From Bacteroidales bacterium (GTDB taxonomy: Bacteria; Bacteroidota; Bacteroidia; Bacteroidales; 4484-276), in NCBI GenBank assembly GCA_035647615.1, contig DASRND010000017.1, positions 1 through 64,000 on the forward strand: a stretch of DNA of 64,000 nucleotides, given 5' to 3'. Under the pieces are notes generated by a model. That model saw only the letters and a program-made list of their open reading frames with translations, was not told the DNA's origin and did not search any database. Shown here in pieces: positions 8,887-17,351 of this stretch (positions within the stretch are counted from its first letter, which is position 1; each line of letters begins with the position of its first letter). Position numbers and translations under genes: made by a program.

Positions 8887-11800
8887 TTACGCTAAATCCA
8901 TTTTGCGAAAAGCAAAAAAACCCGCTGCTCCCTGATAAATGACGCTCATCTGGTTAGCCAATTCCATATCAACATCAAAATCTTCATTTTTGTCGGTAAT
9001 GACCTCGCTTAATTCAAAATCATTATCCAGTTTTAGAATCATTTCCGGAAGCACAAAGGTATAGCCTTTCTCGTTTTTTTGCAAAACGGCTTCGGTATCT
9101 CCATTTTTAAATTTCAAAATTTCTTTATTAAAAAAGAAGCCATCAGCCTGTGCAAGCCAGTTTTTTTCGTCGAGATAAAGATGCGGCTTTTGCTGATAAG
9201 GAGATCCTGCCATAGGGCAAAAAGTAGTGCAGTTCCCGCATTGGTTGCACCAATCAGCGATGTGCAAAATCTGGTGCGGCTGACTTACACTGAATTTATT
9301 CCCGGTATCCGCAATTATTTTCCCTTTTCGAAAATGATAAATAGAGCTTCGTTGGAAAATTGGTTGGATGTGATAGGTAAACAGTGCCAGGTTGGGACAC
9401 ACTGTTGTGCAGATACTGCAAACCTCGTCGCAGCGGAGGCAGCGCGCAGCTTCCGCAATGCCCTGCTGCAGCGTGAGTGGCTTTTGGACCACAGCAAAAT
9501 TGCGCCGCTCTGCCACAGGCAGCTCTTCAACCACGGCGCTGTGAATGCGTTGTGCGCGATTGACCATGTGTTGCAAAAAAGGCAATGGCTGGCGGGGACC
9601 GACATCCAAAGATTCTGTTTTGACGGCTGCCAGATTTATAATTTCCGCGGCAGCTTTGCGTCCGTCGCTGATAGCATTAATAGCTGTGGATGCCCCGCGC
9701 ATGGCGTCGCCACCGGCAAAAACTCCTGGAACATCGGTTTGGTAGCTTCCGCTGCCGGGCGCGGGAAGTTGTGAAACTTCGATAAATGGAATATCGGTTT
9801 CCTGTCCGATGGCAGGAATAACCGTTGATGCAGGAATCATGAAATCGCTGCCGGGAACTTCTACAGGAGTAGCTCTACCGCTGGCATCGGGTTTTCCGGC
9901 TTTCATTTTGCGAAAGCGCACATATTGCAGCTTACAGTTTTCGCTGATAAATTCCAGCGGTGCCACTTGTTCGATAATCTGAATGCCCTCTTCCAGCACT
10001 GCTTTTATCTCGCCCTGATCGGCAGGCATGTCGGCAATGGTGCGGCGATAAGCAATGCGCACCATGGCCGGGGGCTGCGTGAGACGCCAGGCTGTGCGGG
10101 CGGCATCCATAGCAGTGTTGCCGCCGCCGATGATCAAGACATCACCGATGAACTTTTTAGGATGTTTTGATTTTACATCGAATAAAAATTCCAACGGATC
10201 CAGCAAACTATCGCCGGGATCGCCCGGAAGCTCAAGCATACGCAACTTCTGTGCGCCTGCGGCGATATAAACGTAATCATTTTGGGCGCGTAAGGTTTCA
10301 AACAGAGCGTGATCGACTGATGTATTGAAATGAACTTTCACACCGGCATCCATGATGCGCTTGACATCTGTATCAAACATAGGCGGCGTAAGGCGAAATT
10401 TGGGAATGGCGCCGGCAACCATCCCACCAGGCAGGTTGCGCGCTTCGTAAACTTCTACCTCGAAACCCGCAAGCCGAAGAAACCAGGCGCACGAAAGTCC
10501 CGAAGGTCCCGCGCCGATAATGGCTGCTCGTGGAGGAACATCCGTACGCTCCGCCTTCGCGGGTTGCCAAGCCTCTGCCGGTGCATGCTCTGCCACCACA
10601 CGTTTCACCTCACGGATGAGCACCGAACTGTCGTAGTTCATGCGCGTACATTTGGTCTGGCAAAGATGATCGCAAACGGCACCGGTGGTATCAGGAAAAG
10701 GATTTGTGTTGTGAATAACACGCGCGGCATTGGTCAAATCCTGGTTTGCGGTGAAATACATGTAGCCCGGAATGTCCTGACTTGTCGGGCAGGCCGACTG
10801 ACAAGGTGCATGGATGCAATCGAAAAAGCCAAGCGACCGACGCGTTTTTATGTCGGGCGGAAGCAGGTGTTCATTGCGATAAGCCGAATCATTACTAACT
10901 TTTTCAGCATAAAGATTCAATTGTGAAAATTCCGATCGATCAGAATTGAAGGCATCGGGCTGTCGCAGGTTGTGGATGTATTGCGCTAAGCGCCCATAGC
11001 CACCTGGTTTCAGAAGATCGGTGCAAACTGTCACCGGCGCTAATCCGGATTTCACGAGATCAACTATATTAAAAGCGTCGGCGCCGCCACAAAAGGAGAT
11101 GTCGAGTTTGTCATCAAAATCCATTTGCAGTCTGCGCGCAAGCTGCACGGCAATCACATGCAACGGCCGGCCACTCATGTACATCATATTTTGACTTGCG
11201 TCAAAAATATTCCGGTTGTTGACACTTTCGAGCGTGTTGGTGAGCTTCAGCGAAAAGCAAAGGTGACGATCGTTGGCCAGCTTTTGTAACCGATGAATCA
11301 TGGGCACAGCATCGGGATATTTCAGATCGTGGGCAAAAGCGCTGTCGGGAACCTGCGTCCCAAAACCCGAACCCCGCATAATCTCCTGCACCTGCTCCCT
11401 GCCCAGCAACGTCGGATTGAGCTTGATGGCGGTGTGGAGATGGCGTCCGATGATAAGATATTGCGCTATCTTTTCTATTTCATCGGGCGGGCAGCCGTGC
11501 ATGGTCGAAAGCGTAATATTATCCGACAACATCGGATTGATTTTTATCTGATCAATTTCTGGATAAAATGGCCGGACTGTCTCAATCTTTTGCTGAAGCA
11601 TTTCGCCGGCATCCTTCATTTTGTCGAGAAACCACTGAACGTTGGGCTTCATGATGCCTGCAAAATCATATCCCACACTCATATTAAAAATAAAACCTGG
11701 CTCCTCCCCTTTTGCGCCGTGCAGCTTATGATTAAGGATGTGGAGCAAAATCCAGGCATCGAGATACTGGCCAAACGACTCGTGAATCTTCAACTCCTGC

Positions 11801-12135
11801 GACCACTCGCAATTGTAGCCTTCGTCCGGCATGTCGATGCAAGGCTTCGACACTTCCAGCTCATCGAGCGTCTGAATGGTTTTTAGTTCGACAAAACGTG
11901 CACCGGTGAGCCAGGCAGCCACGATATTTTGCGAAAGCTGCGTATGAGGGCCGGCGGCTACTCCGACAGGCGTTTCGAGCATATGCCCAAAGCGAGCCAT
12001 CCGAATTGGATCATTTTTTTTAGGTTTAAAAAATAACTCCCCGGGAATCCCGAGGATATGCCCTGCGGTAGCGTGCTGATGCAGAATAAGCTGCAGCAGA
12101 TCAGTGAGCGGCCATAAAGTGAATTTGTCAGTCAT
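8887..12135 (-). CDS. ygfK: YgfK-type Fe-S flavoprotein oxidoreductase
   Basis: A 1082-residue multidomain redox protein matching YgfK (annotated as a putative selenate reductase subunit). Residues 1-420 are TIM-barrel DHOD-like; 440-500 form a cysteine-rich Fer4_20 segment (CIHAPCQSACP, CQTKC); about 535-840 is a GltD-like pyridine-nucleotide/FAD domain with GAGPSG and GGGNTAMDAA; the C-terminal third holds CLRCDEVC and CxxC-rich 4Fe-4S clusters near 899-915 and 962-975. It plausibly passes electrons between NAD(P)H and the neighbouring molybdenum hydroxylase, which lacks a FAD domain (inference). The start at 12135 (MTDKFTLW) is preferred to 12168. Confidence 0.88.
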   Translation of the reverse strand: MTDKFTLWPLTDLLQLILHQHATAGHILGIPGELFFKPKKNDPIRMARFGHMLETPVGVAAGPHTQLSQNIVAAWLTGARFVELKTIQTLDELEVSKPCIDMPDEGYNCEWSQELKIHESFGQYLDAWILLHILNHKLHGAKGEEPGFIFNMSVGYDFAGIMKPNVQWFLDKMKDAGEMLQQKIETVRPFYPEIDQIKINPMLSDNITLSTMHGCPPDEIEKIAQYLIIGRHLHTAIKLNPTLLGREQVQEIMRGSGFGTQVPDSAFAHDLKYPDAVPMIHRLQKLANDRHLCFSLKLTNTLESVNNRNIFDASQNMMYMSGRPLHVIAVQLARRLQMDFDDKLDISFCGGADAFNIVDLVKSGLAPVTVCTDLLKPGGYGRLAQYIHNLRQPDAFNSDRSEFSQLNLYAEKVSNDSAYRNEHLLPPDIKTRRSLGFFDCIHAPCQSACPTSQDIPGYMYFTANQDLTNAARVIHNTNPFPDTTGAVCDHLCQTKCTRMNYDSSVLIREVKRVVAEHAPAEAWQPAKAERTDVPPRAAIIGAGPSGLSCAWFLRLAGFEVEVYEARNLPGGMVAGAIPKFRLTPPMFDTDVKRIMDAGVKVHFNTSVDHALFETLRAQNDYVYIAAGAQKLRMLELPGDPGDSLLDPLEFLFDVKSKHPKKFIGDVLIIGGGNTAMDAARTAWRLTQPPAMVRIAYRRTIADMPADQGEIKAVLEEGIQIIEQVAPLEFISENCKLQYVRFRKMKAGKPDASGRATPVEVPGSDFMIPASTVIPAIGQETDIPFIEVSQLPAPGSGSYQTDVPGVFAGGDAMRGASTAINAISDGRKAAAEIINLAAVKTESLDVGPRQPLPFLQHMVNRAQRIHSAVVEELPVAERRNFAVVQKPLTLQQGIAEAARCLRCDEVCSICTTVCPNLALFTYHIQPIFQRSSIYHFRKGKIIADTGNKFSVSQPHQILHIADWCNQCGNCTTFCPMAGSPYQQKPHLYLDEKNWLAQADGFFFNKEILKFKNGDTEAVLQKNEKGYTFVLPEMILKLDNDFELSEVITDKNEDFDVDMELANQMSVIYQGAAGFFAFRKMDLA

Positions 12136-12204
12136 GCAGAAATTGTTGCGTAAAAATTGAAACGTCAAATTTAGTGGAAAAGTAGCAACGATGACCGATT
12201 TTGC

Positions 12205-12212
12205 TATTTTTG
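12205..12212 (+). promoter_or_regulatory. Bacteroidota -7 element for mocA
   Basis: TATTTTTG matches the Bacteroidota TAnnTTTG -7 consensus, 30 bp before the GTG of the nucleotidyltransferase. No clear -33 TTG at standard spacing was seen. Confidence 0.4.
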
Positions 12213-12241
12213 GCTGTTAAACAAATTGATTCTAAATTTTC

Positions 12242-12823
12242 GTGCTGGTGGAAAGCTCTATAATCATACTCGCTGCAGGATTCTCGGTGCGTGCCGGACA
12301 ACCCAAACTGGGTCTGCCACTGCGAAATGGAGAAACGTTTCTGCAGCATCTGGCTAATTTTTATGCCGCAGCAGGCTGCGTGGAAATTATTACCGTAATA
12401 AATTCGGCAGGTGAAATGTGGCTGCAAGATTATCCGGTGCCATTGCCCGAAAAAATTAAGCTGGTGATAAATCCACATCCCGAAAACGGCAGATTTGGAT
12501 CGATACAATGCGGTTGCCAGGCTTTAGAAAACGACCTTCCTTTTTTTATTCACAACATCGACAATCCCACCATCAACGCTGAGCTGCCGAGACAACTCCT
12601 GGATGCGCTGAAGAATTATGACTTTGTAAAACCCGTCTTTCATGGCAAAGGCGGCCATCCGGTGTTGCTGCAATCCTATATGAAAAAAGAAATATTGGGG
12701 ATTGAAGACACACAGCTTCGATTCAACGTGTTTCTTGATAATTATCGGGAAAATACGCTGGAGACGGAATTTAGTTCGGTGCTGGAGAACATCAATACGC
12801 CAGAAAACGCTGCTGGGGTTTAG
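12242..12823 (+). CDS. mocA: MocA/YgfJ-type molybdenum cofactor nucleotidyltransferase
   Basis: A 193-residue MobA-like NTP transferase. The nucleotide-binding signature LAAGFSVRAGQPK lies at residues 10-22; KPVFHGKGGHPVLL near 140 is the MocA/YgfJ metal/product region. The size equals E. coli MocA (formerly YgfJ), which adds CMP to molybdopterin for molybdenum hydroxylases. It diverges from ygfK, so it would mature the cofactor of the adjacent hydroxylase. The start is GTG at 12242; no in-frame ATG gives the conserved N-terminus. Confidence 0.82.
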   Translation: MLVESSIIILAAGFSVRAGQPKLGLPLRNGETFLQHLANFYAAAGCVEIITVINSAGEMWLQDYPVPLPEKIKLVINPHPENGRFGSIQCGCQALENDLPFFIHNIDNPTINAELPRQLLDALKNYDFVKPVFHGKGGHPVLLQSYMKKEILGIEDTQLRFNVFLDNYRENTLETEFSSVLENINTPENAAGV

Positions 12824-12853
12824 GAATCGCCCCTAACTGCAAGGCAGACCCTA

Positions 12854-12973
12854 AAACCCTTGCAGGGTTTAGGAACACTCCCAAAGTAAGGGAAGTCTCT
12901 AAACCCAAAAACCCTTGCAGGGTTTAGGAACACTCCCAAAGATAAGGGAAGTCTCTAAACCCTGCAAGGGTTT
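12854..12973. repeat. Palindromic tandem repeat cluster
   Basis: AAACCCTTGCAGGGTTT occurs at 12854-12870 and 12909-12925, each followed by the same ~30-bp AGGAACACTCCCAAAG...GGGAAGTCTCT segment; its reverse complement closes the block at 12957-12973. Partial, decayed words of the same kind (GGGGTTTAGGAATCGCCCCTAA) precede it from about 12815. The repeats fill the gap between the convergent mocA and tricorn genes and can fold into hairpins. Two and a half units with related spacers do not make a CRISPR. Confidence 0.7.
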
Positions 12974-12994
12974 GCGCTGGCGAGTTTAGCCCGC

Positions 12995-15900
12995 TTATCT
13001 GGTCTTATTCGGGAACGGAGGAACGGCAGGATATTGCTGCGGGTTATTACGCAACTCTTCGAGGATCACCTCGATGGCTTTGTTGAGCTGCTCGTCGATA
13101 CCCTCAAATTCTTTTGCCGGGTCGTTGTGCACTTCAATATCTGGCTCTACTCCGTGTCCTTCGATGATAAAGTTTTTGCCTTCCGCATCGTAATGGGCAT
13201 ATTCGGGCTTGCGCATGTCGGCGCCATCGATAAATGGCAAACTTCCGCGGATGCCTACCACACCACCCCAGGTGCGGGTGCCGATGAGTTTGCCCAGATT
13301 ATGTTTGCGGAACTGGTACGGGAACAGGTCACCGTCGGAAGCTGAATATTGGTTGATGAGCAGCACCATGGGGCCGTGCATCATCGCATCGGGTTTTGGT
13401 TCACCAATGGTATTACGACCCATAGCCATCATAGAAAGCTCGCGACGCAAACGCTCGATGATCATCGGAGATACGTTGCCACCGCCGTTGCCACGGTCGT
13501 CGATGATGAGCGCCTTTTTGCGCACTTGCGGGTAGAAATATTTCACAAACTCATTGAGGCCTTCAGGTCCCATGTCGGGGATGTGCAGATAACCCACCTG
13601 GCCATCGGTAGCTTCGTTCACTTTGCGGATGTTGTCGCGTACCCATTGGTAATAATAAAGCTGGCTTTCGTCAGCGATAGGTTTTACAAGCTCGCGATGT
13701 GTGTCTGCATCCGACGCAGATTTGCTGACGGTAAGTTCCACAGTCTGATCAGCGGTGCCAACGAGTGCCTGATAAATGTCGATCATTTGGTTGGTGCTTT
13801 TACCATTTACAGCGATGATGTAGTCGCCTTCGCTGATGTTGACACCTATTTCAGTCAGAGGCGAACGCACAGATTTGTTCCAGTTTTCGCCTGGCAAAAT
13901 TTTATCGATGCGGTAGTATCCTGATTTGTCGCGGCTCAGTTCGGCGCCAAGCAATCCGGTTTTGATTCGTTTGGCTTGGATGCGGTCGCCACCATTCACA
14001 TAGGCATGACCCACGTTAAGTTCGCCAATCATTTCACCGATTACATAATTCAGGTCGTAGCGGTTGTTGACGTACGAAACCAGCGGATTATACTTTTGGT
14101 ACACCTGATCCCAATCGAGACCATGCATGCCGGGATCGTAGAAGAAGTCGCGCATCTGCCGCCACGACTCATCGAAAATCTGCTGCCACTCCACCTTCGG
14201 ATCCACCCATATCTTCATGTTCGAAACATCGATATAGTCGTCCACTTTTATTTTGGATTTCGGCGTATCAATCACAGCAAGTTTCCCACTTTCGAAAATG
14301 AGCATCTTTTTGCCATTCGCCGTAAGGCCATAGCTAATATTTTTGCCCAGCTCGTTTTCTTTTTTATCTTTCAAATCATAATAAAACAGTGTGGCGCCTC
14401 CGCCGCCGGATTTGTATTGCGTATAATAAACGCCACCCTCTACGGCAGTAATGTTCCAGTAGGAGCCGCCATCGGAGGTTATCTCGGCCACCCGGTCGGA
14501 AATGCCGTCAAAATCGATCTTTACATCAACACCCTCTTTGCCTTCTTCTTTTTTGTCTTTCCCGTTTTCCTTGTCTTTTTTGTCGGTTGCGGCAGGTTTG
14601 TCGTCCTTAAGTTCCACCACATCATTTTCGGGTTCAAAAGGCGATGGCGTATCTTTGGCCAGGGTTATCAAATAAACTTTCGACATATCCTGGTAGGCGT
14701 TGTTCCATTCCGTCCAGCTATAGGTTGGATCAAATGTACGTGCCGAGGAGAAGTAGAAATATTTGCCGTCGGGGCTGAAGGAAGGATCGCCGGAGTCGAA
14801 CCACTCGTCGGTGAGCGGTGTAGAGGTAGCATCAGAGAGATTGTAAGCATAGATGCGGGTAACCTGCTCAAAACTCGGGCGCACATAGGCCAGCCATTTG
14901 CTGTCGGGCGACCAGGCTGCTAAGTGGAACTCGCCGTCGTTGATTTTTTCGACCAGCGTTACTTTTTTGGTGTCGATGTCGATGATTTGCAGGCGTTTTT
15001 CCTGATCACTCCAGGCGATTTTCTTGCTGTCGGGCGACCAGGAGAAGCCAAACTTGTAGGTGTCAGCATCTTTGGTAAGCTGCACCGGCGGCTCGGAGCC
15101 ATCGTGTTTTTGGATGTAAATTTCGTCGCCGCCACTCATGTCGCTGATGTAGGAAATCCATTTGCCATCAGGCGACCATTCCACATTGCGATCGTGTGCG
15201 CCGTTGCTGTTGGTAAGATTGTAGGTGATACCGTTTTTGACGGGCACCGAGAAGATGTCGCCGCGGCTGCCCAGCGCCACGCGCTTCCCGTCGGGAGACG
15301 GAGAGCCAGAATAGACGCCTTTGCCGGCATCTTTCCACTGCGGACGGCTGGCGCCAAAGTCGTTCATCAGTTGCACCTCTATCTTACTGGTTGTTTGGGT
15401 ATTAAAATCATAACGATAGAGGTAACCGCCGTTTTCGTAAACGATGGCATTGTTGCCTACTGATGGGAATTTTATATCGTACTTGTCGTAGTTGGTAACT
15501 TTGGTGGTTTCACCGGTAGCATTGTTGTATGAAAAAAGGTTCATGGTGCGGTCGCGGTCGGAGAGGAAATAAATGATGTCGCCGTGCCACATCGGGAAAA
15601 TATCCTGAGCAGGGTTTTTCGTGACGTTGGTGGTAGTTTTGGTATTAAAATCATACACCCACACCTCGTCGGCCATACCGCCGCGGTAATATTTCCAGGT
15701 TCTGAATTCACGAAACACCTGGTTGTAGGCCAGTTTTTTACCATCGGGCGAAAAGCTGCAAAAACCTCCTGCCGGCAATGGCAATTGTGTGGAGAGACCT
15801 CCATTGATGTTCACTTCGAAAAGCTGTCCGACGAAATCGTTGAAAGATTTCTTACGCGAACGATAAACAACGGTGTTGTTGTCGCGCCAGGCCATCACAA

Positions 15901-16270
15901 TGTTGTTGGGCCCCATGCGATCAGAAACGTCATCACGCCCCAGCGTAGCAGTGTAAGTGATGCGTTTGGGCTCGCCGCCTTCGGCAGGAATGGTGTACAC
16001 TTCGGTATTTCCGTCGTATTGGCCGGTGAAGGCAATGGTTTTGCCGTCGGGCGAGAAGCGCGGGAAAAGTTCCAGTCCCTCATCGTTGGTAAGCCTTCGG
16101 GCGATGCCACCTTGTGAAGCGACGGTATACAAATCGCCGGCATAGCTAAAAACAACCTGATTACCGTGAATAGTTGGAAAACGCATGAGCCGCGCATCGT
16201 CAACCTGCGCCATGGCCACTGTTGATGTTACGATCAACATCAGCAAAGTCAAAAACATGTTTTTTTTCAT
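12995..16270 (-). CDS. Tricorn-type S41 protease with beta-propellers and PDZ
   Basis: A 1091-residue secreted protease. Residues 1-21 are a signal peptide ending AMAQ. Two beta-propeller blocks with repeated FSPDGK / WSPDSK blades (PD40/WD40-like) cover about 25-530; a strongly charged Lys/Glu/Asp-rich linker follows (about 540-570); then the tricorn core, a PDZ domain near 760-850, and the S41 catalytic region with DDRGNGGG near 925 and SASDGD near 976 carrying the serine nucleophile. Tricorn proteases degrade oligopeptides; the signal peptide places this one in the periplasm or exported. It stands alone between repeats and a divergent NifX-like gene. Confidence 0.85.
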   Translation of the reverse strand: MKKNMFLTLLMLIVTSTVAMAQVDDARLMRFPTIHGNQVVFSYAGDLYTVASQGGIARRLTNDEGLELFPRFSPDGKTIAFTGQYDGNTEVYTIPAEGGEPKRITYTATLGRDDVSDRMGPNNIVMAWRDNNTVVYRSRKKSFNDFVGQLFEVNINGGLSTQLPLPAGGFCSFSPDGKKLAYNQVFREFRTWKYYRGGMADEVWVYDFNTKTTTNVTKNPAQDIFPMWHGDIIYFLSDRDRTMNLFSYNNATGETTKVTNYDKYDIKFPSVGNNAIVYENGGYLYRYDFNTQTTSKIEVQLMNDFGASRPQWKDAGKGVYSGSPSPDGKRVALGSRGDIFSVPVKNGITYNLTNSNGAHDRNVEWSPDGKWISYISDMSGGDEIYIQKHDGSEPPVQLTKDADTYKFGFSWSPDSKKIAWSDQEKRLQIIDIDTKKVTLVEKINDGEFHLAAWSPDSKWLAYVRPSFEQVTRIYAYNLSDATSTPLTDEWFDSGDPSFSPDGKYFYFSSARTFDPTYSWTEWNNAYQDMSKVYLITLAKDTPSPFEPENDVVELKDDKPAATDKKDKENGKDKKEEGKEGVDVKIDFDGISDRVAEITSDGGSYWNITAVEGGVYYTQYKSGGGGATLFYYDLKDKKENELGKNISYGLTANGKKMLIFESGKLAVIDTPKSKIKVDDYIDVSNMKIWVDPKVEWQQIFDESWRQMRDFFYDPGMHGLDWDQVYQKYNPLVSYVNNRYDLNYVIGEMIGELNVGHAYVNGGDRIQAKRIKTGLLGAELSRDKSGYYRIDKILPGENWNKSVRSPLTEIGVNISEGDYIIAVNGKSTNQMIDIYQALVGTADQTVELTVSKSASDADTHRELVKPIADESQLYYYQWVRDNIRKVNEATDGQVGYLHIPDMGPEGLNEFVKYFYPQVRKKALIIDDRGNGGGNVSPMIIERLRRELSMMAMGRNTIGEPKPDAMMHGPMVLLINQYSASDGDLFPYQFRKHNLGKLIGTRTWGGVVGIRGSLPFIDGADMRKPEYAHYDAEGKNFIIEGHGVEPDIEVHNDPAKEFEGIDEQLNKAIEVILEELRNNPQQYPAVPPFPNKTR

Positions 16271-16586
16271 ACTTTTAAAAGTTAAGATCTATTAGATAAT
16301 TAATTACAAAGATTGACATTTTTCGCCATCAAAGAACACAAGTGGTTGATAAATACGGCAAGATGTAAAAAATGGTAATGTTCCTGCCGCAGTAATTTTG
16401 GGTGAGTGAAAGAGAGATAATGGGAAAATGATCGCTATTTTTGCAGCCATCGGCACCATCGCCATACTCTGCTCCGCCAAATGACGGTAATGAAGGACAG
16501 CGCAGGCACTTGATACTTTGACGAAAGAATAAATATTTAAATTAATAACCAATCCATTTCTAATCATCATTAACACAATTATAATA

Positions 16587-16922
16587 ATGAAGAAAGTTGC
16601 TATTCCATTAAAGAACAAGATTCTGTGCAGCCATTTTGGGCACAGCGATGTTTTCACAGTTTTTACTACTGAAGGTCAAAAAATTGTAAAAGAAGAAGAA
16701 CTGGTACCTCCGCCGCATGAGCCGGGCATCATTCCACAATGGCTGCACCAGCAGGGAGTAACCGATGTAATTGCCGGCGGCATTGGCCAGCGTGCCATCC
16801 AAATACTGAACGACAACAAGATAAATGTGTACGTGGGCGTTGCCCAAAAAGATTCGCGTGAGCTGGTGAATGAACTGCTAAACGACACCCTTGTAGCCGG
16901 CGTTAACCTTTGCGATCATTAA
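16587..16922 (+). CDS. NifX/NifB-family dinitrogenase iron-molybdenum cofactor-like protein
   Basis: A 111-residue single-domain protein of the NifX/VnfX/NifB C-terminal family. Conserved features seen are AIPLKN...CSHFGHSDVFTVF at the N-terminus, a HEPG turn, and the GGIGQRAI glycine motif. In organisms without nitrogenase such proteins are small metal-cluster-binding proteins of unclear function; no nif genes lie nearby. The distance to the molybdenum cluster (about 4 kb, with tricorn between) makes a functional link speculative. A rho-independent terminator follows directly. Confidence 0.8.
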   Translation: MKKVAIPLKNKILCSHFGHSDVFTVFTTEGQKIVKEEELVPPPHEPGIIPQWLHQQGVTDVIAGGIGQRAIQILNDNKINVYVGVAQKDSRELVNELLNDTLVAGVNLCDH

Positions 16923-16953
16923 GAGATTTCGGTTCACCCGAAAATAGTAATGC

Positions 16954-16991
16954 AACAGCAGCAAGACTTTACATCCTGCTGTTGTTTTTTT
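16954..16991 (+). terminator. Rho-independent terminator after the NifX-like gene
   Basis: The stem AACAGCAG / CTGCTGTT with a 14-nt loop is followed by GTTTTTTT, 32 bp after the stop codon. Confidence 0.75.
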
Positions 16992-17129
16992 GGCTAAAGA
17001 CAGAGATTAATTAGTGCTTCTCCATAAAGTCGATCTTTTTAAAAACAAAACCCAAAAAGCAAATTCTAAATGACAAATAAATTTCAAAAAACAAATTCCA
17101 AACTTAGCTGATCATTTCTCTAGTATAGT

Positions 17130-17195
17130 CGCTGGTTGAGCTGGTTATGGTGGCTGAGCGTAGTCGAAGCCAGCTTGTCGAAATCAGTCGAAACC
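17130..17195. repeat. Degenerate copy of the TTCGACAAGC repeat family
   Basis: GGTGGCTGAGCGTAGTCGAAGCCAGC and CTTGTCGAA words match the start of the repeat units found at 33222-33920. No reading frame was seen here. Confidence 0.5.
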
Positions 17196-17220
17196 TGGTC
17201 ATTGAGTTTTTAAAAATTAG

Positions 17221-17276
17221 AATTTATTTGTGATTGTTTACTCCGACTACTGGCGGATTTTTTATTGTCATTTGGA
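17221..17276. repeat. Left arm of a 4-kb-spaced inverted repeat
   Basis: Bases 17231-17257 (27 nt) are an exact reverse complement of 21266-21292, and similarity runs on about 15-20 bp either side. This region also shows why the patatin gene should not be started at 17265: that part is intergenic repeat. Confidence 0.7.
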
Positions 17277-17351
17277 ATTTATTTGAAAAGTACCGTAGTT
17301 AAGGTAATAGACAGAGGCTATTTAACCCTATCAAAATTTTCCGTTCCGCAC

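Noticed and set aside
12854..12973. Possible CRISPR array
   Set aside because: Too few units, the spacers are near-identical, one copy is inverted, and no cas gene is present.
13976..14923. 315-codon + strand frame inside the tricorn gene
   Set aside because: Antisense of the tricorn protease; biased composition (many Val/Phe/His) typical of a shadow frame.
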